64,000 nucleotides of DNA. Origin: Pisaster brevispinus (taxonomy: Eukaryota > Echinodermata > Asteroidea > Forcipulatida > Asteriidae). The translations under genes and the position numbers were made by a program. The notes beneath the pieces were generated by a model. It was not told the origin of the DNA. It saw only the letters and a program-made list of their open reading frames with translations, and did no database searches. Positions 1 to 8,039 of this stretch are shown in pieces. The stretch lies in assembly GCA_023634235.1 (NCBI GenBank), contig JAMKCF010000001.1, positions 10,364,258 to 10,428,257 on the forward strand, read 5' to 3'. Each line of letters starts with the position of its first letter. Position 1 is the first letter of the stretch.

Positions 1-243
1 ACGCTGTATAAAGTTCACTTGATATGTATCTAAAATATGTAATCGGATTCTGAAAAGAAAAAAAAAACAAAAAAAAACATGTACCCGTTAAGTTTTTAAG
101 TCTTGAAAACGTATATTTTAACTCGTACTGCCATTGTCAAACCTAAGAATCGTTGTGTTTTCTATTCTTTGTGTTTTTGTTGTTGATAACAAACAAATAA
201 ATGAATAAAGAGAGTATAAAAATATATATATATATATATATAT
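1..243. other. Non-coding edge with TA microsatellite
   Basis: No gene is visible. The stretch is AT-rich with A-runs near 58-78 and ends in a TA dinucleotide run at about 222-243. The run leads directly into the tRNA-like repeat at 244, the same arrangement seen at 21011-21035. Confidence 0.6.
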
Positions 244-298
244 AGTTCGGGTTTGAACAAAGAAAAATTGACTGGAGCGGGACTTGAACCAACGACCT
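244..298 (-). repeat. tRNA-like SINE fragment
   Basis: These 55 bases match 21035-21089 with one visible difference (G for A in the GACTRGAGCGGG part). On the minus strand they give the T-arm (GGTTCAAGTCCCGCTCCAGTC) and 3' acceptor side of a tRNA-like sequence. The copy stops abruptly at 298, where Polinton coding sequence begins, so it marks an insertion or recombination junction. The TA run on its outer side is shared with the copy in the LTR. Confidence 0.75.
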
Positions 299-563
299 AT
301 TTGTGTACACAGACATCATCGAGTACAACATCGTCGGGGACACCAGAGCACCTCTTCTACGAAATGTGAGCGTGGAAGGCGAATATGGGGATATCATTAC
401 AAAGACGTACGACAGTCCACATTACGTACCCCTCAAACAGAAATTCCTGAACACCGTCAACATAAATATAAGGGACGACGTGGGCCATAATATTCCATTC
501 ACCGGCGGGAAGGTCATAGTGAAACTACACTTTAGAAAGCGTCGCGCCACGTACTTCAACTGA
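299..563 (+). pseudogene. Polinton penton (minor capsid protein) C-terminal fragment
   Basis: The frame runs without a stop from the junction at 299 to a TGA at 561-563, giving about 87 residues. Motifs such as APLLR, VEGEYGDIITKTY, YVPL and GKVIVKLHF are typical of the C-terminal end of the single jelly-roll penton-like protein of Polintons/adintoviruses, which forms the capsid vertices. There is no proper start: the first in-frame candidate is GTG at 303, and the N-terminal majority was lost where the tRNA-like repeat joins. It is followed after 17 bases by the core protein ORF, the standard order. The call rests on recalled family resemblance. The breakage is seen directly. Confidence 0.7.
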
Positions 564-580
564 TTAAATCAACCGATATC

Positions 581-1008
581 ATGAGAGGTCGCTTCGTATC
601 CCACCCCGGACACTATGTGGACCACTACACACGACAACTCGGACGTGGCCATCCTGTCTTTCAAGGCAGCCGCACTCAGAAAGGTTTCGGTCTTGGAAAT
701 ATATTGGGTGGACTCTTCCGAACTGCCATGCCCCTGTTCAAGCAGGGGGCTAAGACATTGGGTCGTCAAGCCCTTCGCACCGGCTTGGGAATCGCACAGG
801 ATGCTCTAGAAGGGAAGAACTTATAAAAACGGCAGCGCAGTCGAGACTCAAACAGACCGGACGTCACATGGCTAGACGGATGATTCAGAATGCAGATTCC
901 CGACTGAACCGACCGGCTAGAAAAAATATAAAAAGAAAACCCAATCAGAAAAGAGCCACTTCCACATCTGGGAAGCGATCGAGACGATCACTGGATATCT
1001 TCGATTAG
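581..1008 (+). pseudogene. Polinton virion core protein (adenovirus pVI/pX-like), frameshifted
   Basis: An ATG-initiated frame of 81 residues starts at 581. It carries a hydrophobic/amphipathic Gly-rich block (GFGLGNILGGLF, residues 35-46) and a basic helix, as in the pVI/pX-like core proteins that link genome and capsid. Residues 41-45 (ILGG followed by L) fit the adenovirus protease consensus (M/I/L)XGG-X, so this is a plausible substrate of the protease encoded at 2118. The frame closes at 826, but a second frame continues the protein with a very basic Lys/Arg-rich tail and closes at 1006-1008, only 24 bases before the hexon start. A single frameshift near 810-820 therefore splits one gene. 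It could be decay or a sequencing error. Confidence 0.65.
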
Positions 1009-1032
1009 CCGCTCCGAGACTAACGCTCCACC

Positions 1033-2106
1033 ATGGCACTGCTACACGACCACTCCGAAGAGTGTACAAAGAGTGAACTGGACCTCTTTTCTCTACCCCC
1101 AACTCAGACCAGCATCGAAAAAGGACAGTACGTAGAGTACCACCCCATCTCCAATATCGCCGACGGAGGTCCCATCCAGTTTTTTGTTCCCGGTTCGACC
1201 GAAGAATACATCGATCCTTCCCAAACTCAACTCTACGTCAAGGTGAAGGTGACCAAAGCCGACGGTGCCAATCTGATCGACACGGACGTGGTCGGTCCCT
1301 GCAATCTGCTTTTACAAACCCTCTTCAGCCAAGTTGACGTAACCCTAAATGATCGACTGATTTCTGCCTCCACTCCCACGTACCCGTACAGGGCAATGAT
1401 TGAGACGTTGCTCAGTTATGACAAAGGTGCAAAGGCATCGCAGCTGACGGCTTCGGGTTGGGTTAAAGATACAGCCGGCAAAATGGATAACGTCAACTGT
1501 ACGGCAAGTGATGCGGAAACAAACATGAAAGCTCTCGAAAAAGGGACCGCTAAGTATCCCCTCCGACGTGTCGTCTGTAAAATGATGTCTGTACCCCGAG
1601 GCAACCTAACACTCACTCAAGATCACGTGTTTTGGGGACAACTACCCAATCGAATCGTGGTGGGCTGTGTATCCAACATCGCCTTTAATGGGTCGTATTC
1701 TAAAAACCCGTTCAACTTCCAGCATTTTAACGTCAACTTTGTGTCAGTGCACGTCAACGGTGAACAGATCCCCCACACCCCTCTGAAACCCGATTACGCC
1801 CAAGGAAGGAAGAACTGCGTCAGAGCCTACCACACGCTGTTCTCCGGCATGGATAAAATGTACATGAATGAAGGCAACGACATCACTCTGGGTGACTACC
1901 CCGACGGGTATGCACTGTACGCCTTCGACCTTACCCCCGACTTGGCATGCGGCGGACACTTTAGCTTGGTAAAGAATGGAAACCTTCGTCTTGACATGCA
2001 CTTTGCCTCGCCCCTAGACGAGACCATCAACGTCATCTACGCCGAGTTCAATAACATCTTAGAAATTGATCAAGCTCGTAACATCATCTTCGACTACAAC
2101 AGTTAG
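1033..2106 (+). CDS. Polinton major capsid protein (hexon, double jelly-roll)
   Basis: An intact 357-residue ORF whose ATG sits in a strong context (CCACCATGG). It resembles the proteins annotated in animal genomes as F54H12.2-like, now understood as hexon-type major capsid proteins of Polintons/adintoviruses. Telling segments are EYHPISN (about residue 34), GPIQFFVPG (46-54), the YPYRAMIETLLSY block (about 117-129) and the C-terminal DMHFASPLDETINVIYAEF. It would form the trimeric double jelly-roll shell. The upstream gap to the core gene is 24 bases and the protease follows 11 bases after the stop, so the capsid genes are tightly packed. The ORF is open throughout despite damage on both sides, which suggests a fairly recent insertion. 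The family call is from memory. The open frame is direct. Confidence 0.85.
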   Translation: MALLHDHSEECTKSELDLFSLPPTQTSIEKGQYVEYHPISNIADGGPIQFFVPGSTEEYIDPSQTQLYVKVKVTKADGANLIDTDVVGPCNLLLQTLFSQVDVTLNDRLISASTPTYPYRAMIETLLSYDKGAKASQLTASGWVKDTAGKMDNVNCTASDAETNMKALEKGTAKYPLRRVVCKMMSVPRGNLTLTQDHVFWGQLPNRIVVGCVSNIAFNGSYSKNPFNFQHFNVNFVSVHVNGEQIPHTPLKPDYAQGRKNCVRAYHTLFSGMDKMYMNEGNDITLGDYPDGYALYAFDLTPDLACGGHFSLVKNGNLRLDMHFASPLDETINVIYAEFNNILEIDQARNIIFDYNS

Positions 2107-2117
2107 ACGGGACCAAC

Positions 2118-2633
2118 ATGGACACCGAAGAGATAACGTCGATCTTAAAGAGAGACCGCTTTACCCGTCAAGTCTTCAGGGGAGTGTTTGCGAGTGATAG
2201 ATTACCCAGGCATCACCTACAACACCCCAGCGCCATCGTCATCAACACCGATCCTTCAACCGAGCCGGGACAGCACTGGGTGGCCATTTACATCACCAGA
2301 GACGGCGTTGGAGAATATTTCGATTCTTACGGACAACCCCCGAGCCTGTCATCTATCATAACTTTTCTCAAAAGGAACACTCTTCAGACTGTACACAATC
2401 GTATAAGTCTACAGGGCCCACTGTCGGCTGTATGTGGTCAATATTCTCTGTTTTTCCTATTACACCGTTGTCGAGATATTGACATGAACACCATCGTCAG
2501 GTTTTTTACAACCAATAAACGAGAAAACGATATTGCAGTGAACGAGTTTATCAGAAAACACTTTCCCGGTGTCAACACAAAGGTGTACGACTTGTCTTTT
2601 GTTGTTCGACAGATTTCACACCCCTTGTTATAA
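2118..2633 (+). CDS. Adenain-type maturation cysteine protease
   Basis: An intact 171-residue ORF starting at AACATGG, 11 bases after the hexon stop. It has the adenovirus-protease layout: catalytic His in GQHWVAIYI (His53), an acidic partner in EYFDSYG (Asp69), and the Cys in SAVCGQYSLFFL (Cys106). The length is slightly under the ~200 residues of adenovirus protease. In Polintons this enzyme cleaves capsid precursors. The ILGG-L site in the neighbouring core protein is a candidate target. A polyadenylation signal (AATAAA, 2804-2809) lies about 170 bases downstream and could serve the + strand genes. Confidence 0.88.
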   Translation: MDTEEITSILKRDRFTRQVFRGVFASDRLPRHHLQHPSAIVINTDPSTEPGQHWVAIYITRDGVGEYFDSYGQPPSLSSIITFLKRNTLQTVHNRISLQGPLSAVCGQYSLFFLLHRCRDIDMNTIVRFFTTNKRENDIAVNEFIRKHFPGVNTKVYDLSFVVRQISHPLL

Positions 2634-3342
2634 AGTGGGTAGAGAGTCGTGGTAACGTCAATCATATAAAACAAAAACCGCATAGACCATGTACAATATT
2701 TGGGTTTTTTGTTTTGTTTTGTTTGGGGGGGGGCATTTACCTTAATTATGTTTATAAACTGTAGCGATTTGTACCGGTTGTGTTACTGAAGCGTTGTTTA
2801 CAAAATAAAGTTTTTGACCACGGATATAACCCGTCTTTCGTGTTTGTTTATATCTGTTGCTCGTTGTCTCTGCAGCCTCTTTTCAAATTTCGAAGATGTT
2901 AAAACCAACCTGCCCTTGAATACCGTAATTACGTTTCAAATTTGACCTTTGGCCATTAATTTAAATAACAGGGACTCTAAAAGTTATATTAAAAAACAAA
3001 AAAACAAAAACAAACAGACGTTAGACACGATATAGTCGGTACCTGTTTAAAACAACTTTAATGACAACAACTATATGTCTTACAAATCCGATTACTATTT
3101 TAACACAAGAAAGTTACAAACAAAGAAAGGCGTGTTAGTTACACCATTCCCTTCAATCAAGAGGCCATTACAAAAACCAACAGTCTGGTGACGTTGGGAA
3201 ATGAATACGAATTGAATGTTTGGGCGATATCATCGGTTTCGTTTTGCCACCCCATTAGAATATCTTGAATTGTGTCGTTTAGAGTTTCTTTGGTCAGACC
3301 CGCATGAGTGAAGCCCGCGACGATCAAAAGTCGGCATACGGC
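2634..3342. other. Convergent intergenic region with poly(A) signal
   Basis: No coding signal. This spacer lies between the + strand capsid genes and the - strand genes of the Polinton. It holds a G-run (2725-2734), AATAAA at 2804-2809 on +, and A/C-rich stretches near 2993-3015. It is the natural 3' end region for both converging transcription units. Confidence 0.5.
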
Positions 3343-3603
3343 TTAGAATACATCGATGATCTCATTAGATTCAATGGACGAAACCACATGTTCATAGTGT
3401 TCCAAAACAAATTCCTCCGCACGATACTCTGGCGTGTTTCCGAAAAACAGACAGGCGTGGTAATCTTGACAGGCCCAGTTCTCTTGACAACCTTCACAGG
3501 GAAGTTGTTGTTGCATATCGTACGCCCTCCGCACTATGCGATCCTTCACTATTTTATCCAGAATCCTCTTGAGGAGTAGTCTGACTCGGGCTCTACAATG
3601 CAT
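3343..3603 (-). CDS. Small Cys/His-motif protein of the Polinton
   Basis: Reading from the first true ATG at 3603 (the longer frame to 3624 would need a TTG start) gives 86 residues. The start is basic with the leucine-rich RVRLLLKRIL. The middle has CEGCQENWACQDYHACL, a closely spaced Cys/His cluster that could bind zinc, and the end is acidic (EYRAEEFVLEHYEH). Similar short proteins with one Cys-rich patch occur in Polintons, but I cannot name its function. It runs convergent to the capsid genes. The RxRLLLxRIL motif recurs in the next - strand ORF, suggesting a local duplication. Confidence 0.4.
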   Translation of the reverse strand: MHCRARVRLLLKRILDKIVKDRIVRRAYDMQQQLPCEGCQENWACQDYHACLFFGNTPEYRAEEFVLEHYEHVVSSIESNEIIDVF

Positions 3604-3640
3604 TAGGTCCCCGTCTGAGGCCAAAACAAAAAGGTAACGG

Positions 3641-3885
3641 TTAAGAGTCAGTTATCTTACTCGGGGCGTTTTTGATGTCAGTGGCGTGACCCATTCTAGT
3701 TTGTTTATAATATTCATCTGTTCGGCGTTCTGCCGCATATGGTTTCCAATATCGACCATTTTCACCCAGAATCCTCCTGAGGAGTAGTCTGATTCGCAGC
3801 CCCTTCTTCCCTGCCAGCATCTTACTGTGAATTTCATTCCAGTAGTATTCTCTTCTATTGACGTAGGGAAGCCCCTTGAAAAGCT
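3641..3885 (-). pseudogene. Basic ORF sharing an RxRLLLRRIL motif; Polinton
   Basis: A frame of about 80 residues with no good ATG at its start: the upstream limit abuts the WW-protein stop at 3886-3888 in another frame, and the first ATG encodes MLAGKKGL. It contains KGLRIRLLLRRILGENG, matching RARVRLLLKRILDKI of the neighbouring ORF. The DNA around 3567-3590 and 3777-3800 is also alike (both contain GAGGAGTAGTCTGA). This may be the frame-shifted tail of the WW protein or a duplicated exon. Function unknown. Confidence 0.3.
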
Positions 3886-4350
3886 TCACAGTAACAAAAC
3901 GCTCACTCCGATGGGAAACTTGACCGCCTTTCTGTCATTCTCCGCCTGGTCAGGATCTGGCTCGAATCTACGCTTTCTGCTGGGCATTTTTCCCTTAACA
4001 TCCACCATCGGCACGGCGGGTGGTACAGATGCGGCGTCTTGCGCAGTACCCAACTCGGTCATGGCGGCTTTCAACACGTCGGACTTGAGTTTCTTGGGTA
4101 ACATCTGCTGCTCACGCTGGTGGGTAGTCACATCTTGGAGGTTCCATACGCTGTGCCGTGTGTACATGTTAAAGTAGTACACACAGCCGTTCAAACTCGC
4201 GGCCTCACGCCAACCGGCTACATACATGTCGTGAGAAATATCACGGGTGTTTTCGGTTTCAACTCCTTCACCCATCGACGGTGGAGGTGGGTTCGGTGTC
4301 GGGCTGTAGTTCGAGGCCAAGTCGGTCTTCGTTTGAGGGAGAGCAGCCAT
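3886..4350 (-). CDS. WW-domain protein of the Polinton
   Basis: The frame is open from 4482, but I prefer the ATG at 4350 (residue 45 of the long frame): it lies about 90 bases downstream of a TATAAAG box and leaves a 154-residue protein. In long-frame numbering, residues 61-69 are proline-rich (NPPPPS). Residues 91-116 look like a WW domain: Trp91, Tyr102-Tyr103, an FN pair and Trp113 spaced 22 residues apart (WREA...VYYFN...SVW), though the usual final proline is missing. WW domains bind proline-rich ligands such as PPxY. A basic patch, SRKRRF (168-173), could be a nuclear signal. The gene is divergent from the stem-loop array and convergent with the capsid genes. I do not know a described WW protein in this position. 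The domain call is from pattern alone. Confidence 0.5.
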   Translation of the reverse strand: MAALPQTKTDLASNYSPTPNPPPPSMGEGVETENTRDISHDMYVAGWREAASLNGCVYYFNMYTRHSVWNLQDVTTHQREQQMLPKKLKSDVLKAAMTELGTAQDAASVPPAVPMVDVKGKMPSRKRRFEPDPDQAENDRKAVKFPIGVSVLLL

Positions 4351-4437
4351 TATATCGAAGTATACGAGATATTCAGCTCTGGCTTCAATAACTTCGGTTT
4401 TCGGCGTAAGTAATGAATCCGAATACAGAAATCCATC

Positions 4438-4444
4438 CTTTATA
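4438..4444 (-). promoter_or_regulatory. TATA-like box for the WW gene
   Basis: The minus strand reads GTATAAAGGA here. It lies about 88 bases upstream of the preferred ATG at 4350, a plausible TATA-box distance for a short 5' leader. Confidence 0.4.
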
Positions 4445-4807
4445 CAACTTAATCGACCAATCAGAATAGAGTGCAGGGTCATATGAAAACAAACTTGTCC
4501 CGACGTGTTCGGAAATGGGGCGTGACGTCACAGGCTTATCGGAATAAACTTATCCAGACGAGGTCGATCAGAGATAAGCCATTCAACAAACAAGGCCGGG
4601 GCAAAAACAAGTCGCACACCAACGCAGTTGATCTCTTGGACCTTGACCACACCAGATAGCGATAACAGTGTAAATAAATGACACTAAGTATTAAAGCACG
4701 TTCAATGACACCCGTGGTCTCTAAGATTACAAATAACTCTATAACAGTACTCGGACCTTTTCTTCTTCCTCAACGGTTTATCACACGTCTTGGAAGACAC
4801 CGCTTTG

Positions 4808-5254
4808 TTTTCACTTTGTGAAAATACAAACGAGCCGTACGCGACTCGTTTGTGCTGCGTGGTTTTATGCTGCGGCGCTCCGTGATTTCAAGAAATCACT
4901 TCCGCACCGCCAACTGAGGGCAAACAATAACGGTTTGCCCTCAGTTACACTGTCGTGAGACATACCTTCTTGCGGTGTCTTTCAGACACCGCTCAACATG
5001 ATGCCGTGCATCATGTTAACCCCCACGTCTCGGCCCTTCGGGCCTCAAGAGACTGCCGTGGGCCGCACGACTCCCCACTTCGTGACTCGCCTTCAACCCC
5101 TTCGGGCCTGAACCCTAAAACGACTGTGGGCCGACTAGTTCACCTTTGCACCACTTTTCCTGGTGTGTAAATAACACACCCCCATACCGCACGCCATTTT
5201 GTTTTTTGGGTGTGCAAAGTTCGTTTTTGAGTAGTGCAAACTACCCTGCACTAC
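4808..5254. repeat. Array of closely spaced perfect stem-loops
   Basis: Successive inverted repeats fill this stretch. Stem pairs: 4808-4814/4818-4824 (7 bp); 4826-4834/4845-4853 (9 bp); 4882-4889/4892-4899 (8 bp); 4912-4925/4933-4946 (14 bp); 4972-4980/4984-4992 (9 bp); 4995-5004/5008-5017 (10 bp); a nested structure at 5022-5062 with three helices capped by GGCCC-TTC-GGGCC; 5066-5070/5080-5084 (5 bp); 5162-5168/5174-5180 (7 bp); 5231-5238/5247-5254 (8 bp). The stems differ in sequence, so this is not one repeated unit. It lies upstream of the - strand genes near the presumed Polinton end. A replication, packaging or RNA-structural role is possible but not shown. Confidence 0.75.
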
Positions 5255-5280
5255 CAAAAATTAGGTGTGTGTGACTCCAT

Positions 5281-5880
5281 CTATACTACTTACACTTATG
5301 CTAACCGTTGAAAAATTTGTGGGTTTTTTCATAATTTCTCGTCATTATATGACATTTTGATTAAACAGGTTCATCTTCTAAATTGCATTTTCCATGGTTT
5401 GGAGAATTGCGCAGTCAAAACTGCTGTATACCCTTATAATATATTTTATAACGGCATCACTTCAAAGTCCCTTTTTTCAGCCTTCAGTTACTAATTCTCC
5501 ACTTAATTGGTCTACATATGGACCCTTTCAATCCACCCACCCAAGACCAGTTTGAAAATGGCACTTTTTCACAAAGATACTACATAAAACATTTTTGATT
5601 GAGTACCATCAGTAATCTTTAAACAAATACTCAAGTTAGTAGTTCGTTGTTCCATAGAGAATGGACCGGTCATTTCTCTATGGTTGTTCCTAGCATGTCC
5701 CATGCATGTTCCTAGTGTCAGATCTTTTGTGTTCTGTGTTGACTGATTCCACAAACCAGAGCTGGAGGCTAGACAGGGTTTATGTATCAATTACAAATTG
5801 GGCAATTCACAAGCCACCACTGATAAGCTTCCAAAACCCAGTCAGCAGGGTGCTAAGGAACTGGTCTTAGAGGAACTTAC
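5281..5880. other. No gene seen
   Basis: AT-rich sequence with no convincing exon. Short minus-strand frames exist (for example around 5569-5790) but carry no recognisable motif. Further exons of the - strand gene at 5881-6352 could lie here unseen. Confidence 0.4.
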
Positions 5881-6352
5881 TTCAGCCTTCTTCTGACAGT
5901 ACTCTCAGAAACTCCCAACGCTTCAGCCATTGTCACTGCCGACAAGCCAATTCGCACAAATAAGGTGAGCTGCTCCTTGGTTATTAGGAACATATCAGCT
6001 CCCCTAACAGCAGTTGGCACTTTAGGAGCCTGATACGAACAAGATGCTGCCAACAAAAGAGAGCAAGAACATTTGTATATTAAATATAGGATTGTTAAAT
6101 TTAAAAAGAATTTAACACACAAGATGCTCATCAATGCTTTTGTTTGAAATAACATTACCTGGAACAGCTTCTTACAGAAACTGTCATCTTTAATTATAAT
6201 AAAACATCTTTCCATTCATACCTGTAGGGTCAGTAAGAAGACTGCGAGTTTCTTTGAGCAGCTCATCTATATGGGTAATCAGGTCATTGGCTTGGTCAAC
6301 TGGCACCAGGTTTCTGGCAACGCGGCCAATTTGCAGTCTTAGAGATTCAGCG
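5881..6352 (-). pseudogene. Two exons of an integrase-like/HTH gene (partial)
   Basis: Exon 1 is 6352-6222: acceptor TTTTGCAG, donor CAG/GTATGA. It encodes 43 residues including AESLRLQIGRVARNLVP and LITHIDELLKETRSLL. Exon 2 is 6046-5881: acceptor TTGTTGGCAG, donor GAA/GTAAGTT. The phases agree (1 then 2), giving a sequence that ends with ITKEQLTLFVRIG and MAEALGVSESTVRRRLK, a helix-turn-helix. This N-terminal pattern, a basic segment then an HTH, is one I know from animal proteins with a downstream rve-type integrase core, probably domesticated or transposon-derived. The catalytic exons are not in view, so the product is tentative. The splice-site and phase agreement is direct evidence that these are real exons. 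Confidence 0.45.
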
Positions 6353-6359
6353 CTGCAAA

Positions 6360-7006
6360 AGATTAGATTATATACATTTTTATCAGTATAAATGTTGTGT
6401 ATTAAGTTGTTCTGTTATAGGACCTGTCTCTATTAATAAGCAGCTGGCTTTGACAGTAAGCAATTAGCACTTACAAACCATGCAATTTAGAAGGATGAAA
6501 GGCGTTTCTCAGACACCCCAATTAAATCTTTAAACACTGTTGTGAGCACGTATTTTGGGGCCATTTAGGAGCAATTACCTATCACAGAGTGAAGGTATAC
6601 AGATGTAGTTGCTAGGGACATCGGGATGCTTTATATTGCTTACGTGATAATCTGCCTAACTAGATCTAATAATGCAAAGTCAAGGTTATTTCTCCTTGTT
6701 AAACATGTTTTGTGGATAAATGAAAGAATGCACTTTGCGTGCGGTCAGGCGCAATCTGTGGATTTTGCCAAATTTGAAGATTTCTCCTGGGAAAAGACCT
6801 GATTGTGTACCGTCAGAAGTCCATTACATACACAAAGTATGCCACTCTAGTATCAGGTGTTGGCTCGTAGTTTACCCCTGAACAATGGACTTTTGCCACT
6901 GATGACGTCGTGTTCCAAGCAATGAAACAATTGAAAGCATTCTCTAATTGCTTGCGTGTATTCTATTTATGTGCATGTATACCCCTGCTGCCGTATAAAT
7001 GCGTGT
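6360..7006. other. No gene seen
   Basis: Non-coding flank of the transposon at 7007. Line-by-line reading gives no exon, inverted repeat or tandem repeat that I can support. Confidence 0.4.
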
Positions 7007-7553
7007 GGGTCATTCCATGTCAGACCAACGCACTTTTTTACCTTATGTCTTTTGATTTTGATAAAAATTGCTGTGCTTGTAGGTCCTGATGAGCAATGAA
7101 TGCACACAAATTTTTAGCCCGATCCGACCTACCATGTGGTCAGGGCAGACACCACAAAAAATGGACATTTTTAGAGTAAAATACCCCCCTTTTGGTACAA
7201 ATATGTCAAAACCATGTCAATTTTCTTCGAATATATGCAAATTTGGTATTAAAAAAACGAGAATTGCATGCTCAAATCAATTCTTTTGTCAAAAAATAAA
7301 TTTTGTGAAAAGTAGGTCACCGTGACCTTTAATATGTTATCGTGACCTTTGACCCAATTTTTGTAATAATGTATCATTCCGAAAATCGACGAAATGAAAA
7401 TGACTTGATAGAGCATGTTTTCCTCTATCAGAATCCACTTAGAACAAATTGGGATCCTAAAAATTTGCAACTTTATGGTTATTTTTGTACAGTTGGTAGG
7501 TTACAAATTAGTCAATTTATATACTTAACATTATAAATCAACCAACACAACTC
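7007..7553 (+). repeat. Left terminal inverted repeat of the transposon
   Basis: Matches the reverse complement of about 9791-10338 with scattered substitutions and small indels. Short frames inside both copies (for example MTFDPIFVIMYHSENRRNEN) are only mirror images of the repeat. Confidence 0.85.
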
Positions 7554-7569
7554 AATCTTCTTTTTCTAA

Positions 7570-7968
7570 AGGATCTTCTGTCTAAACACCTTTTCTGGTG
7601 TTTCTGATCAGCAGAGTGTGGGTTCGAATCCCCAGCCGTGACACTTGTGTCCTTGAGCAAGACACTTTACCATTGCTTCGTCCTTCGGATGGGACGTAAA
7701 GCCGTTGGTCTTATGTGTTGTGTAACGCATGTAAAAGAACCCAGTGCACTTATCGAAAAGAGAAGGGGTTCGCCCCGGTGTTTCCTGGTTGTGGCTGCTT
7801 AATGCGCCGCAGCACCTTGTAAACCCTTATACGGTGCTAAATAAATGGGTCTCAGAATCCACCACTGCAATAACTTATCTTTCTGAAAGTTTGTATATAC
7901 TCAGCGCCTTGAGTACATTGTTTGGTAGATACGTGCGCTATATAAGACTTCGATATTATTCATTATTA
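7570..7968 (+). repeat. tRNA-derived SINE nested in the transposon
   Basis: It has a pol III B-box (GGTTCGAATCC, 7621-7631), a central part with CCTTGAGCAAGACACTTTACC and GGATGGGACGTAAAGCCG, and a tail with GCGCTATATAAGACTTCGAT then TATTATT. That combination is typical of invertebrate tRNA-derived SINEs. It sits just inside the left inverted repeat and interrupts it relative to the right copy, so it is younger than the transposon. Confidence 0.75.
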
Positions 7969-8039
7969 AAGTTACTAAAATTAAACTAGATTTGTAAATG
8001 TATAAAGAACGAAGCCAGAAAAAGCAAAATTCTACCTTC

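Larger units (their letters stand above)
299..5280. mobile_element. Polinton/Maverick (adintovirus-like) fragment
   Basis: Five capsid-module genes identify this as part of a Polinton, a large self-synthesising DNA transposon related to adenoviruses and also described as adintoviruses. On + lie the penton C-terminus, a pVI/pX-like core protein, the hexon and the maturation protease, in the usual order. On - lie a WW-domain protein and two small ORFs, convergent with the capsid genes. The left edge is broken at 299 by a tRNA-like repeat. The protein-primed polymerase, integrase and packaging ATPase are not in the window. The right limit is uncertain: I put it just after the stem-loop array at 4808-5254. 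No terminal inverted repeat pair can be checked because the left end is missing. Confidence 0.8.
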
